Shown here: one piece after another, positions 9,071 through 20,582 of the stretch
Layout of the letters: each line of letters starts with the position of its first letter
Position numbering within the stretch: position 1 is the first letter of the stretch
Source: Lenzites betulinus
Lineage: Eukaryota > Basidiomycota > Agaricomycetes > Polyporales > Polyporaceae
DNA: 64,000 nucleotides
Direction: 5' to 3'
Assembly (NCBI GenBank): GCA_022264855.1
Contig: JABYQU010000014.1
Location: 186,001-250,000, forward strand
Notes under the pieces: generated by a model
The model's input: only the letters and a program-made list of their open reading frames with translations
Database searches by the model: none
What the model was told of the DNA's origin: nothing
Program-made: the position numbers and the translations under genes

Positions 9071-11094
9071 CTACACCTGTATCGGCTGCTCGGACGAGTA
9101 CTCGCTGACGTGCAGCTCGGCGTCGCCGCGCTCTCTCCTCCAGCGGTTCGTGATGGCGAGCGTCGCTTGGTCGACGAGGAATCTAGTACGACGCGACGTT
9201 AATTGAAGCAACGAAGATAAATGCAAGAGATAAGATGCACGTACTTGTATCGCTGCAGCCACGACTCGGCGATCTCCCAGTTGTTGTGTGCAAGGACATC
9301 ATCCCCGTGAATGGTGATGGCGTATCGGTAGTCGTGCAGACAGTCCACCAGGTTGAAGCGATCTACGATGGTCGTTCGTGAGCACCGATGTACTCCGAGC
9401 ATTCAGTTGCACTTCGACGTCGCAAGGGGAGCATACCTCTCAGGAGAATCATGCGGTCGCGAAGTTCGGGGTGCAGGACATTGTCGATCACGCTCTCTGA
9501 GAAGCGCAGAAGCGCCAAACGTTCAGTTAAGCAGCGCGGGCGAGATTGGGTTCAAACGCGGTACTAACCATGCGGGATCGTCCTGGAAGACGGAGAGGTG
9601 GTTCAGCGGTAAGATCTGGTGGCGGGAAGCGATCAAGGTTCAAAATTACACACCTCTGCACCAGCGTCGGACGCAGTGATGATGGAAGGCAGTAGTTATT
9701 GTTCCGTTTATAGTTGTCGAGATGATAGCTATATGTGGCCGTCCCGGCGTCCGTCAGCGAGGGTCGTTCCGCTTCCCTGAGGCGAAACTACGTACTGCAC
9801 AAGTTTATAGGCGTCATTTTTCTTCGGTTCCGTATCGTCTTCCACTTGTTGCTGCTGTTGCTGTTGTTGAGAAGATCCTTGAGAGCCCGAAGCCGCTCTC
9901 GAAGGCCCCGCAATGGACCCCAGATTATTATTGGGCATCGACATAGACGACATGGGGTCGGATGGCACGGACATGCTACCCATATACGAAGATTGGAACG
10001 ACATGGACATGCTGCCGGGCGGAGATGATGCATATTGCCCGTGTTGGTTCACAGGCGGTGACGACGGCGGTGGAACAAACATTGGAGACGCTGATGTAGG
10101 CGGCCGATTATAGTCTGAGAGGATATTGGTGTTGTCGTGTTGTCGGGAAGCCGGATATATACCGTTCGAGCCCATGGACGAGACCGCGGGGTTCAGGGGT
10201 ACAAGAAGGGGGAAGTTGTCGTTCGATCTCGACGATTCCCCGTTCGTCTCTGTTGGACGCTGGCGTTTCGACCGGATTCCGAAGGGGTCTGCATCGTCCG
10301 CCGGACGCTTTTGACCAGAAGTACTGTTGGAAGGACCAGAGGCCTCAGATTGGTCGCGTTTATGTCGCTGGTAGCTTTCCCAAGCTGTATCGGTTTCAGC
10401 CTTGTTCACCATCTCGTTGAAGTCGCTCATCTCCCAGCCGAGCTTGGCGAGGATACCACCCGCACCGTCCCCGATGAACCCACCCAAGCTTTTGAGGAGC
10501 CCACGGAGCACCTGGTTCTCCTGCATAAGGTCTCGGGTGATTACCATTAATGCCAATGGCTAACCCTGGAAGTATACATCGAGTTCATACCTTTGAGCAC
10601 CTTCCGCAGCTGCGACAGGGCCTCATCCTTGCCCCCAGAGAGGATTTCAACACTAGCCTCGAGGTCGCGTATCTGGACGAAACAATGGATCATACGTCAA
10701 TACAGATACCACATGGCGTCGATGAAACCCAAGAGGGAAAGGGCCGATGGACTGACGCGTTGCTGTTTACGAAGGCGAAACTCTCTCTGGGCAATTCGGT
10801 TTTGATCCCGCCTGGCGGCCTGCGAGCTAATGGGTCCAGATGGGATGAGAATGTCATCACGCTGAGCAAGGAGAGGCCGCACTTTGGATTTTTCTTCCGT
10901 CCCGGCTTTCCGACGGCGGGGGACTGCCTGCCGCCGGTATCGTTGTTATTCGTCTCGGAGGGCGAGGGAGGCTCGGAGCTCTGCGCGACCAGGCCGGAAG
11001 GACCCTTGAGACCTGCGGAGACAAGGGACAGCGGGGGAAACGGGGTCCCACGCACCTCGTCACGGGAAACACTGCGGTCTCTGTCGTCGGGCAT
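9071..11094 (-). CDS. bZIP transcription factor with DUF3425-like C-terminal domain
   Basis: Nine exons: 11094-10883, 10826-10757, 10672-10591, 10531-9796, 9728-9654, 9582-9569, 9496-9437, 9362-9245 and 9182-9071, together 492 residues. The N-terminus is Ser/Pro-rich and ends in a basic GRKKNPN. The DNA-binding basic region SQAARRDQNRIAQREFRLRK (about residues 72-91) is followed by a leucine-zipper helix (IRDLEASVEILSG, LSQLRKVLK, LMQENQVLRGLLKSL). The middle is disordered, Ser/Pro-rich, with a Gln8 run. The last five exons encode a folded region with VPHESV-like start, HPELRDRMILL, DLVDCLHDYR-like and WEIAESWLQRYKFL segments ending NRWRRERGDAEL; this matches the pattern of the DUF3425 domain attached to fungal bZIP proteins. 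The central exon could be read on to a stop at 9729, but splicing at 9795 restores the C-terminal domain. One exon is only 14 bp. Target genes cannot be inferred. Confidence 0.85.
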
Positions 11095-13220
11095 TGCGTG
11101 GGTGCGGGGTGTGCTGCGGGGGCGGTTCGGGGTGTCGAGGGAGCTGTGGGGAAGAGGGGGCGGGGACGAGGGGCAGCGACTTTGCGAAGTCGTTGGCTTT
11201 CTAACCAACGGCGCCGACGCGAACGGTCTCGGCGCAGCAGGCTTGCCGATCCTCACCGACCGGGATGTGCGCCCCACGTGGCCTCCGGCTTATAGACGCG
11301 GTTGGCTGCCTGGAGCGCGCGCTGTCCTCCGTCCGCCCACCACCCGCCCCCTCGTCCTCGTCGCAGGCCACGTTGACGACGCCGACACCGTCCGCCGTGC
11401 GCCTAGACCCGCTCGCGGGCACCGTGCTCGCCATGCGCTCCTCCAGGTGTCGTCCTAGCCTCCTCTGACATCAGCGTGATTACACCATCACGTACTCCGA
11501 AGCCGCGCTTGAATCAGCCCCGCTTCTTGTATACGATGCGCAGCCTGGGCACGTCCCTGGATGGCCTTCAGGCTCGGGCAAATATACCGCAAATATACCA
11601 CGGCGGATTTTGGAGATGCCAGCATGCACTGCCATGGAACATCCAGCCATTACGTCGGGGCATGCAATGCGCTCTCGCTTGCGGCCTCCCGTTCATTTCG
11701 GCCACCGTATCACCTACGCTCGTGGCCTTCTCAACGCCCTCATTTCTTCTGGCCTGCACCGTCCGCGGCCTGTTCTGGCATCGCTCCTGCTACTCTCGCC
11801 GCGGCGTGTTCGATCTCGACCTGCCGCATGAACTCGCCACGCAGCCCCCGCAGTTTCTTCGCGAGCCTGCCGCGCGTATTTCTGCAGCCGACGTCAATCC
11901 CGCGGCCACTCGCCCGCTACGCGACACGTATTCCTCTTTGCGGCGGGCGCGGATACAGTGCTCTGCAGCCGTAACGCCTTCGCAGGGCAAACTCTATATG
12001 ATCAAACGTGTGCGTGCGTAGGTCGTGCTCCATCACATTGCCCGCGAGCACCAGTTGACTCTTCTTCGCGACCTTCCGCGCACGCTTCCACGTCCCATCT
12101 ACGTACTGGCACCGCATTATATCGATGGGATTCCACCGCCGTCTGGGAGACACATACTCTGTTTGACCTAGACCTGCACATTGCGGCCTTCCCGGACAGT
12201 GTCCGACCTTCCAGAAGCAGAATATGCGGTCCTAGAGGCGTGCGGATCTCATCTCCTCCAGCCAAACGCTTCCTTCGCTTAGCCGGTCATTCTTCCATCC
12301 ACACACAGTTGTGATGCCGACTGCACCAGTCTCCTCCACGTCCTCGGAGTTTCGCGCTCGTGCCGCCTTAGCTCTGTTTCATCGGCCTGTTGCGGATACG
12401 CGCCCTCGCCGGCTGCCTGCCACATCGATAAGGCGCGTCGCCCGGTGAGCACTGTTATCCTCCGCGCTGCATCCATCGCCATATATCTCATAGACCGTTT
12501 CTATACCGTCGCCCACGCCCTGCACGCGCGCTGTCACGACGCCCATCTCATGGCTGCATGCATATGTATATGCAGCGGCCGCCGCCGCACAGCAGCAGCA
12601 GCTTCCAGATGGGCATGCTATGTGCCGTCCGCCGCACTAGCGTGACCTGCTGAGCCCGGCATGCCGCTCTGCGACATTGCACACGGCTGCTTCTTCCTGC
12701 GCGCCGGCACACGCGTCCACCGCCCGCGACCCATGTCCGCGCACCCCAAACGCGCGAACCGCTACGTCACGCATCCCAAACCGCGGGGGCCCAGCTGCTT
12801 CCGCGGTGCTGCTCCGCCCCCGCGCTCGAGCCCGCAGCGCCGTCGGCGGGGCTCGTCCCGCGCGGCCACGCGAGTTAAGCTCGGGGCGGGACACTGATGC
12901 TAATCAGATCGAGGGAGATCACCCGGGCTGCTGGGCCTGCCTCTCTGCGCCCGGAGCCCGGACGGTACTGGGCGGATTGGTGCAGCCTGGGACGGAAACG
13001 CGGCAGGTCGTGGCCCGCGCGAGCTCTCCCATAAAATAGCGCGGACGGGTGCCTCGTCCGCACGCACACTCCGTGTGTTTGTTCCCCCGCGCGCCCTCAG
13101 CCACCCTCTTTCTCGCTTCGCCGCCGCCGCCACCACCACCACCTCTTTATCCTGTACCTGCGCCACAACTCGACCGCTACGTCAACAGCAGCACTACGTC
13201 CACCGCAGCACTCCGCACCG
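11095..13220. other. divergent intergenic region, bZIP and DUF6593-like promoters
   Basis: Over 2 kb between two divergent start codons. Minus-strand frames around 12279-12491, 12002-12265 and 11917-12153 are locally open and one reads like a folded protein (IDIMRCQYVDGTW and VAKKSQLVLAGNV), but I could not join them into a gene with consistent splice phases. A degenerate gene or a low-quality unknown gene is possible. The right end contains a TATA-like box at 13031. Confidence 0.4.
13031..13038 (+). promoter_or_regulatory. TATA-like box
   Basis: ATAAAATA in a locally GC-rich region, about 185 bp upstream of the ATG at 13221. Spacing and context fit a core promoter. Confidence 0.35.
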
Positions 13221-14166
13221 ATGGTGTCCTCCGATATCGTCCTCCAGTTCGTCTACCCGAACAACCCCAACGCGGACTACCGCACCGTCAATATCAACCA
13301 GATTGTCGAGGGCTCGAACACGCCCATCGAGCTCTACAGGGTATGCCGTCCGCTCCCCACCACCGCCGCCCTTCTCCCGCGTCCCACCCGGCGGTTGACC
13401 GACACCGTCCACAGCTGAACCACCCAAACACTGGTCTGAACACCGGCGAGACGTCCTTCCACCGGAGGAACATGCAGACGCAGATCTGGGAGAACGCAGG
13501 CCACGTCGAGTGGTCCTCGCCCATCAACGGCTCCGTACACTTCGGCGTCGAGCGGGTGCGCACCGTCCCCGCCCCCCTCCCGCACACACCTGACGGCCTG
13601 TCTCTGCGTCCTATGTCTGCAGATCTCGATCCGGGAGCTGCGCAAGCCGAAGAAACCGTCGAGCAAGTGAGTGTGGCGCGATCGGGCGTCATGCGACCGC
13701 TGACCGGCTCTCCCGTTTTCGCGTTTCGCGTTTCGCGTTTTGCCTTCCCGCCTGCTCCGTGCGCGCCCGCCCTCGAACTCGAACCCACTCTGCGACGCCC
13801 CCGCGGCAGGTCCCGGCGGTTCAAGGTGAACAGCTCCGAGTACAAGTGGAAGATCGCGGAGAACGGCGCGGATTTGATCGTGCGTCGCGCTAGGCCGTTC
13901 CGGGGCGTGCACTCTGACTGATCCCGGACCGTGTTGCTGTTTCTGCTGCTGCTGCTGCTCTCACTCCGCGCCCCCTGACGTCGTCGTGCGCGGCGCTGTG
14001 CCTGCAGTGCGTCAGCGATAATCTCACCAATCGCGGGAGGACGGTCGCGGTGTGGACGCAGGAGGCGCTGACCCTGCGCGTCGCGGAGCGCGCCGAGGGC
14101 ATCCTCGACAGGGTCGTGATGACCTGTCTGCTGAACATCTGGTTCAAGGAGAAGAACCTGTGGTAG
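13221..14166 (+). CDS. DUF6593-like protein
   Basis: Five exons (13221-13340, 13415-13555, 13623-13666, 13810-13879, 14008-14166) encode 177 residues. No signal peptide. The order of motifs resembles the DUF6593 family of agaricomycetes: an N-terminal strand region, TSFHRRNMQTQIWENAGHVEW, a basic IRELRKPKKPSSK loop, FKVNSSEYKWK, then ADLICVSDN, VAVWTQEA and a hydrophobic ILDRVVMTCLLNIWFKEKNLW end. The family has no established function; the fold is predicted to be beta-rich. Family assignment rests on pattern resemblance to the clearer member at 26793-27700, and is the least certain part. All introns are 44-143 bp GT-AG and phases agree. The ATG follows a leader starting near a TATA-like box. 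Confidence 0.75.
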
Positions 14167-14726
14167 AACCTTAGCCTGGACGAAGGCACCGGGGCGCGCC
14201 GCACGTGGGTCCGCGGGGCGGCGGCGGAGCGCGCTGGCGGACGAAGGGTGGACAAAGGCGGGTGAACAGGGGGCCCGGCAGATTGGGCGATGGATGTCGA
14301 TGAGCCTGAGGAGGAGCGGTCGGGCCGTCCGTGGGGGACCGCCGCTGCCAAGTTTCGGGATCTCTTTCTTTCTTTCTCTTTTTGCATGCTTTACCGCTTT
14401 CATCATAGCTCGTCGGACGCAGAGTATACGTACACATGACCAAACCGAATGCACATTATGACATCGACGCGCTACTGTACATGCGGGGGCGTGGCTGCGG
14501 AACGGCAGCGTGATTTTGGGTGCGGGCTGCTCGGAGACGTCCGTCCCGCCTGGACCCCTCATCCGAATCGCCGAAACGGCGCAACTGCGGGCGGACGAGT
14601 GGCGCAGGCGGCGGTCTCACTGCGAGTGCCCCGGGGGCTGTTTGCCGAGCACGATTATATGGCGACGTCATATGAACCCAGGGTGGCGGAAAAGGACATA
14701 ATCGCGATGGGCGCAAGCGACGGGCA
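14167..14726. other. convergent intergenic region
   Basis: Separates the stop codons of the DUF6593-like gene and RPB12. It contains a pyrimidine run (TTTCTTTCTTTCTC around 14367-14382). No gene seen. Confidence 0.5.
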
Positions 14727-15059
14727 TCACCGCGCCTCGAACTGGACCACTGGAGGGGCGGAACGGGTGAGCACACCACGAGACACGCAGAGTGCGGAGG
14801 GGGGACGTACTCCTGTTCGTCCTCTTCTTGTACATGATGCGGTGCCCGCACTCCCTGCAGCGGATGGGCTCACGGGACCTGATCTCGTTTTTCGCGCCGC
14901 AATCTGCAGTGCACACCCGGTCAGTCAGCGCGCACGACGACGACGGTCCCCAGGCGAGTTGTGCAGACCTGCGCAGAGGTACTCCATGTCCGGGCGGGGC
15001 GCCACCTGGCCCTGGAAGCCGTTGCTGCTGCCGTAGTTCTGGGCCGGTTGCGAATTCAT
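14727..15059 (-). CDS. RPB12: RNA polymerase subunit RPABC4 (Rpb12)
   Basis: Three exons, 15059-14969, 14903-14811 and 14749-14727, encode 68 residues, close to the 70 of yeast. This is the small zinc-ribbon subunit shared by RNA polymerases I, II and III. The zinc-binding cysteines are visible as C29-x2-C32 and C46-x2-C49 within [12 protein letters not shown] and [19 protein letters not shown], and the invariant C-terminus MVQFEAR is built from the last 23-bp exon. Introns are 65 and 61 bp and each interrupts a codon in phase. The N-terminal 25 residues are a variable Asn/Gln/Gly-rich leader, normal for the family. Acts in the nucleus in polymerase assembly, near Rpb3. Confidence 0.95.
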
Positions 15060-16166
15060 GGTGGTGGCAGGAAGACACGGTTGTGTAAGCTTGTTTGGCT
15101 GCACATGCACAACCAAACTCGGCTGTCGCGACCGCAGGCGCCCGCAGACGCACCGAGGCGCTCTTCCCACACGACGCTGATGTCGGCGACGCCGTGCCTG
15201 CCAGTGCTATTGTGCACACCCATCACGCTTTTGGAATATGACTCGGACGTTGCTACCTATGTTTGTACACCTCGCGCGACCCAGCTAAGGCACCCCTGCA
15301 AGCTTCGCCGGCTTTGTCATCGCGCGGATTTCAATGGGCCTGAATATCACTGCGCACCGGGCGGCGCGACACGAATATGCCGTGCGGGCGCGCGCAGAGC
15401 GAGCGCGGTCGTCAACGGGGCAACGGGTCCGGGCCTGCGAGTTGCGGAGATGTCAGGCAGGCGGCAGGATGATCGTTCGGAATCTACTTCCTTCGCAACT
15501 CTATCTGTGCGTGGCTGGGCGTAATCAAGTGTTTCGGCAGGGCGCTGTTGGTCGAGGGCAGACTGGCGATGAACACTTGTTGAAGCTGTGGAAGAGAAGT
15601 GGGTGTAAGTTATGGGGACGGGTCGCCGTGGCGGGAGAGGTGGTGGTCGGTGGCGAGGCGCCTGGAGGATAAAGACATCTGTGGATGCTGCGGGCCGCAC
15701 GTCCGTTGTTACCGTACCGCCGTTGGGCAGCGTCGACGACCGAAATACAACGGTCACCATCAGAACGCGGGCGGTCTCAGTAGGGAGGTGGAGGATGGAT
15801 ACAGGATGGCAGACGAGGGAACGGGGCGTGGCGGGGCGCGTACCAGGCGGGTGGTGTGAGGACGGGCGGGGCGGGGGATTGGCTGATATGTCGGGCTCGC
15901 GACATAGGACAGAATAGACAGACGGTAGTACTAGGACGGTGGGACGGGAGGCTGTGGGCGTCGTGGTCGCGAGGAGAGCGCGCGGTGACATGCCATCTCC
16001 CAATCGCACTACTCATGGCAACCATTTCTCTCGGCTCGTTTCCAAGGCGTCCTCCCATTATTATATGACGCCTGCGCCCCCTCTATTGTTCAGGCCCTCC
16101 TCTTCCGGTCTGCCACCCGCCCTCCTCTCCTCTCCTTGCTCTCTCTCCTCCCCGCCACCACACTCG
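15060..16166. other. divergent intergenic region, RPB12 and serine-rich gene promoters
   Basis: About 1.1 kb. The right end has TTATTATATGA near 16054, a possible TATA element for the serine-rich gene. Long open frames on the minus strand (for example 15347-16009) follow base composition and show no homology or splice pattern. Confidence 0.45.
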
Positions 16167-17101
16167 ATGGCCACCACCCTGCCCTCCTTCGTAGAGCTCA
16201 TGGCCACCCTCGGCCTCAGCGACCCTGCAGACTCCTCCGACCAGGTCTCTGCTTCCCGCCGCTCCCGTTCTTCCTCGCATTCCTCTTCCATTTCCCTCCT
16301 CTCTGCATCTTCCAGCATTGTACCAACACAACCCAGCAATATTTATTCCTTCAGACATTCTCCGTCTCCCGCAATTGTCGTCTCCTCCCATGAGGGCTCT
16401 CCGGAGCGAGACGTTGCCTGCGACATCCGCCGCTCCAGGGCGACAACCAGATACTCCCCATACGGCTCCATCGTCAGTCCCTGTGCCTTTAATTATGCCC
16501 GCAGCACCCTGACGTAGCCCAGAGCCATTCGAGGAAGGCAAGCATGCCCGTCCTCAATGCGGAAATCACATACGAGAGGCCAATCCGGGTGAGCCTCGCC
16601 TTTCTTTCCGCGACGCGTTCTCCCGTCCTGACCAAGCCCCAGGCGCTCTCTACTTCTCCCCGACTCTCCCCCATCAGCACCTCCTTCCGCGGGCGTCGCG
16701 CGCGGCGGCCGGAGAACCTCCCGCTCTCCGACGCCGACCTCATGGCGTACACCCCCATCTCCTCCTACGTCCGCCGCAAGACGCCGCAGAACTCGCCCAC
16801 GTCTCCCACCTTCGCGCGAGACCGCGACAGCGCCGCGCTCGCCCACCCGCTCACCATACCCGCGCTCCCGACCCTCCTCTCGCCCGCCTCGTTCACCACG
16901 CAGTCGTCGTCGGACAGCGAGGACGACGACATGGAGGCCGTCCCGGAGAACGCGTTCCGCCTCGGCCAGCTGCCCCTGGGGATGCCGAGCCCGCCATGGC
17001 AGTCGCGCTACTGCGACTCTGGCGTGTCTCCGCGCACCTCTCTGTGCGCGCCGATACTCCCGGACGAGTCTGCCCTCCCGCAGGCCGTTCCTATAGCATG
17101 A
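16167..17101 (+). CDS. serine/proline-rich protein of unknown function
   Basis: Three exons, 16167-16472, 16523-16588 and 16643-17101, encode 276 residues. I do not recognise a named family. The first 25 residues (MATTLPSFVELMATLGL) form a short hydrophobic or amphipathic helix, then a long low-complexity Ser-rich region (RSRSSSHSSSISLLSASSS). The second half has short conserved-looking blocks, notably HSRKASMPVLNAEITYERPIR, an Arg/Ser stretch, an acidic SSDSEDDDMEAVPE and FRLGQLPLGMPSPPWQSRY. SHSRKASMP resembles a basophilic kinase or 14-3-3 site; that is inference. The first intron has a good CTGAC branch site. The second intron is 54 bp and stop-free in frame, so its retention would add 18 residues without a shift. 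Confidence 0.7.
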
Positions 17102-18506
17102 AGCACCCAACTCCCCTCACACACACACACCCCTCCCGCCACCATCCCCACCAATCTTGCATCTCTACACACCCGTCGAATCCTACTCCAACTACACCGC
17201 CACCCGCCGATCCGAGTAAAAATCGTATAGTCTAATGTACGATAGCGCAAGGGGTGCCACCCTAGCTATACCCCCTAGTGGACTCTTGCTTCTTGCCTTC
17301 GGACGCTGCCCGCCGCCCACCCCTACTACACCCACTCCTTGAGTCCGTACACCGCCGCCTGCGCCCGGCCCCTGTCCTTACCCCCACACCTCTGAATCTG
17401 AGTGCCGCGCATCACCACCACCACTACCACTACCACAGTACACACCCTTCGTGCTGAATCACACGCTCGCTCCGCTATCTCCTGTATCGCTTTCGTTCGT
17501 CGCTGATCGTGACAGCCTCCCTCTCCTGCCCACCTATCCATCCCTCTCCCTCTTTCCCGCTTTGGGTCTCATTTTACCTGCATACATCCGTATCCGCCCG
17601 CATACCACTCGTCCACCAATTCCGATTCCACACGGACCGTTGTGTGTACATGCTCTTCCGCGCTCCTCGTTCCCCGCGCTTTGCAGCTGCACTTCTCCTA
17701 TATGCATGGTACCTCACCGGCACCTGCTTGCCTACCACACAGACACGGAAACATGTACACACACACTTCGCGCGCGCGCTCGCTCGCCGTTGCGCCGCGC
17801 ATACCACACCGTGATCACATCCGAATACCGATGCACATCGCATTAGCAACTTCGTATCCACCCGCCTGCATTCCGCCGCACAGCCTCTGAGAGCGAAGGT
17901 GAGAATGCTGAACGCGTAAGTAAGCGCATTCCGGACTCTGGAGACGGTCGGCATAGTGATCTCGGCGCAATTGCGACTGCGAACGGAGCAGATGCGCCAC
18001 GATCCCTTGTTCCCTTGTTCGGATGGTGCGCTATACGTTGCCCGCTGCTATGTAGCGTAACGTATACGGTACAGCCTTCGAGAGAAAGTGTCTGGCATGG
18101 CATAATTCCGTCATGGAGTAAGAGACGGGCCCTGGGCGGGGACAACGGCCGTCGCGTCCTCGCCGATCTGCTCACAGTTACAGGAGTGCCTGCAGACCTG
18201 TGCACTGTACAGAGCGTGCCTGCCTACCAACGAACGTTAACGACAGAATCAGCCTCAGTTCCTGCCTCGCCGTTGGCGTGCGCGAACACCATCTGTCGCA
18301 CGCCGAGTCGCGCGATGTGATCATGCTACTGACCGCCGGCGTGGTGATGCCAACCACTCGAAGACCATCGAGTCCGAGGTCGAGGTCAGGCAGCAGCTCG
18401 GTGCACTTCGGTTGAGAGCGAACGCCAGTTGCTATTGGCGGGAAGATGATTCGGGATCCAGCGATTATATTCAGAAGAACCACTAGCTTCAGTACTTACG
18501 CCCTAT
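17102..18506. other. convergent intergenic region
   Basis: About 1.4 kb between two stop codons. A CACACACACACA run lies near 17121-17131, and the region is C/T-rich on the plus strand. No gene or structured RNA recognised. Confidence 0.5.
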
Positions 18507-19941
18507 TCAGTCGTGCGCGTCCTCGTCCTCGCCCGGACAGTTGCTCGCCATGTCCTCCGGCCCATCGTATTGCGTCCCGCACCAGAAACAGTACGCGTAT
18601 CGGCGCCGGAGGTAGTCCAGCACGAGCGTGAGCCGGTCCCGGGGCTATCCACCCACCATCCTCATCATTAGCAAATAACCTGGTGCGGCTAGGGAACCCC
18701 AACGCACATTTAGCCGCAGGAACTGCAGCGCCTCCTGCAGGTCCTCCTCCGCGTACGGCGCCTTGCGCAGCTCCTTCACGTCGCCGCCGGGCGCATCGTC
18801 GACGTCGTCGAGCGCGGAGGCGAGCGGGCGCAGCGCGTCCGCGTGCATCTTCGCGCGCAGCCGGCCCTCGAGCGAGTGGTCCGGGCGCTGCCGCTGCACC
18901 GCGGCGGACAGCACGGGGTCGTCGAGCGCGTCGAGGAGCCCGTCCGGGAACGTCTCCGGGTGCTCGGAGCTCATCCACAGCACGTTGAACTGTTCGTGCC
19001 GATGTGATAATCAAGGCGTGAGTACGTGCGCATTGGAGGGCGAGAGGAGAAAGAGAGAGGCAGGAAGAGGGTGACAGGGAGAATGGGAGGGACGAACCTC
19101 GATGCCGGCCTTCTCGTCGAGCGTCGCGCACGTCCGCTGCGCGGGCGCGAGCCTGCCCACCGCGCGGCGCTCCTCGTACTCTGCGCGCGCGCGGTCGCGG
19201 AAGGACGCGTGGTCGCGGTCCTCCGCCATCTTCGTCATCTTCGCGCGCCGCTCGGGCGCGCTGGGGGATGGGGCACGTTTCACCAGCCCGATGCCCTTCT
19301 TTCCTGCGTGTGAAGTAATATTGAAGCTCGTTAGCATGAGGGAACCATAAGTGCAAAGTGCGCGCGGGACATTGCGCACGCACGAGCGGGGCGACGCACC
19401 TTGCCATTCATTAATCGCGAGCGGCACGGTGAGCGGCCCAGCCCGCGGCTTCCTGTCCTCCTCCTCGACCTCCTCCAATTTCCGCTTCGCGCCGATCCCT
19501 GCCCTCCTCGGCTCCTCCTCCTCCTCCCTCGCCCCTCCTCCGCCCGCCCAACACCCATCGCATCCCGGGCCGGCACCCCCCCTCCGTCCCCCCATCCTCC
19601 CCCGGTACTGCAGGCAGCGCGCCCCCCTCCCGCCCCAACGCCTGCCCCGGCCTGAACCCCATGCGCATCATCATCCTGAGCGCCTTGTTCTCGTGCCCGC
19701 TCTCGCGCGCCTCCTCCGCCGCGCGCTCGAAGAGGCTGCGCCCGAGCCCCTCCGCGCGCCGCTCGCGCACGGACGGCGTACGGGCCGCCGCGCTCCGCGC
19801 CGCGGCGGCCTTCTGCGCGTCGCGCCGGCGCTCCGCGTATGTCTTCGTGGACGCGGAGGCGGTGGACGACGAGGCGGTGGGGGCGGCGGCGGCGGCGAGG
19901 AGGAACTTGTCGGAGAGGTAGTCGTCTTCGTCGGAGGACAT
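18507..19941 (-). CDS. GPATCH11: G-patch domain protein, GPATCH11 family
   Basis: Five exons: 19941-19577, 19503-19400, 19303-19098, 18989-18708 and 18644-18507, 364 residues. The start MSSDEDDYLSDKF matches the acidic N-terminus of GPATCH11 proteins; an in-frame ATG further upstream lacks that match. Next come a YAERRRDAQKA helix, an EGLGRSLFERA segment and the G-patch core MMMRMGFRPGQALG. The middle holds a glycine-rich GKKGIGL end of the G-patch and a long charged helical domain with RTCATLDEKAGIEF. The C-terminus has the family Cys motif YCFWCGTQYDGPEDMASNCPG. G-patch proteins bind RNA and stimulate DEAH helicases; a role in splicing is family knowledge. The first intron (19504-19576) is the weak point: it has a GTGCCG donor and no clear branch site, and an alternative junction nearby keeps phase. 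Confidence 0.85.
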
Positions 19942-20582
19942 CGGGGGCTGGTGCTGGTGCGGATCTGGGGTGTTGTAACTTGTGGTGGTGGTGGTGGTGC
20001 GATACATGGATAGAGAGTCGCGGAGGAGGTGATGTAAGGTGGGACTCAGGCGCGCAGACGCGCGGGCGCATGGCACGCGACGCGCCCCTGCTACAGCCTG
20101 AGCGACATTAATTGGAACTTCAATCAAACGTTCATGCGACAGTACTGGTTTGCCACTCTCTCATTCGTAGGCCACTACGACCGGACTGCGACTGGACACT
20201 TGACCAACTGTTGTATGCTACGATCTCTAACACCTGAGAGTGCATGTTCGACATTGTGTTCACACCGATGTTGCAGGAGGGGCGTCACGGTCATTCTATT
20301 CGTGGATTACGTTAGGAGTATTGAGGTTTTTGTGTAATGGGGAGAAGGTGCAGGTCGCTGAATTGACAAAGCGACGTACAAGTTGACGAACGAAAAATCG
20401 GCACCAGACCGCTGTGGGGAACTGCATAGGTAACGTAGCGAGGCAAGCGATTACCCGGGGAGACACGATAGAGGCGGGAGGGAGAAAGCTGCATGTAGGT
20501 AGACAGGATTCAAACGTAACGAAGGGTCTGTCCGAGACGTAGGAGCCCCGCGCTGAATCCTCTTTGCACGACCGGGCGCGAC
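19942..20582. other. intergenic region between two minus-strand genes
   Basis: Holds the GPATCH11 promoter on the left, with a CACCACCACCACCACCAC-type tract near 19983-20000 in the leader, and the 3' UTR of the RRM gene on the right. Nothing else seen. Confidence 0.45.

Noticed and set aside
10550..11458. 302-codon plus-strand frame
   Set aside because: Antisense to the bZIP basic region and N-terminus; no recognisable protein texture.
12661..12897. Plus-strand Pro/Arg-rich open frame
   Set aside because: Composition-driven in a very GC-rich patch; no splice partners or homology.
18496..19407. 303-codon minus-strand Arg/Ala-rich frame
   Set aside because: Alternative frame over GPATCH11 exons 3-5; the true frame carries the CFWCG motif and conserved helices.
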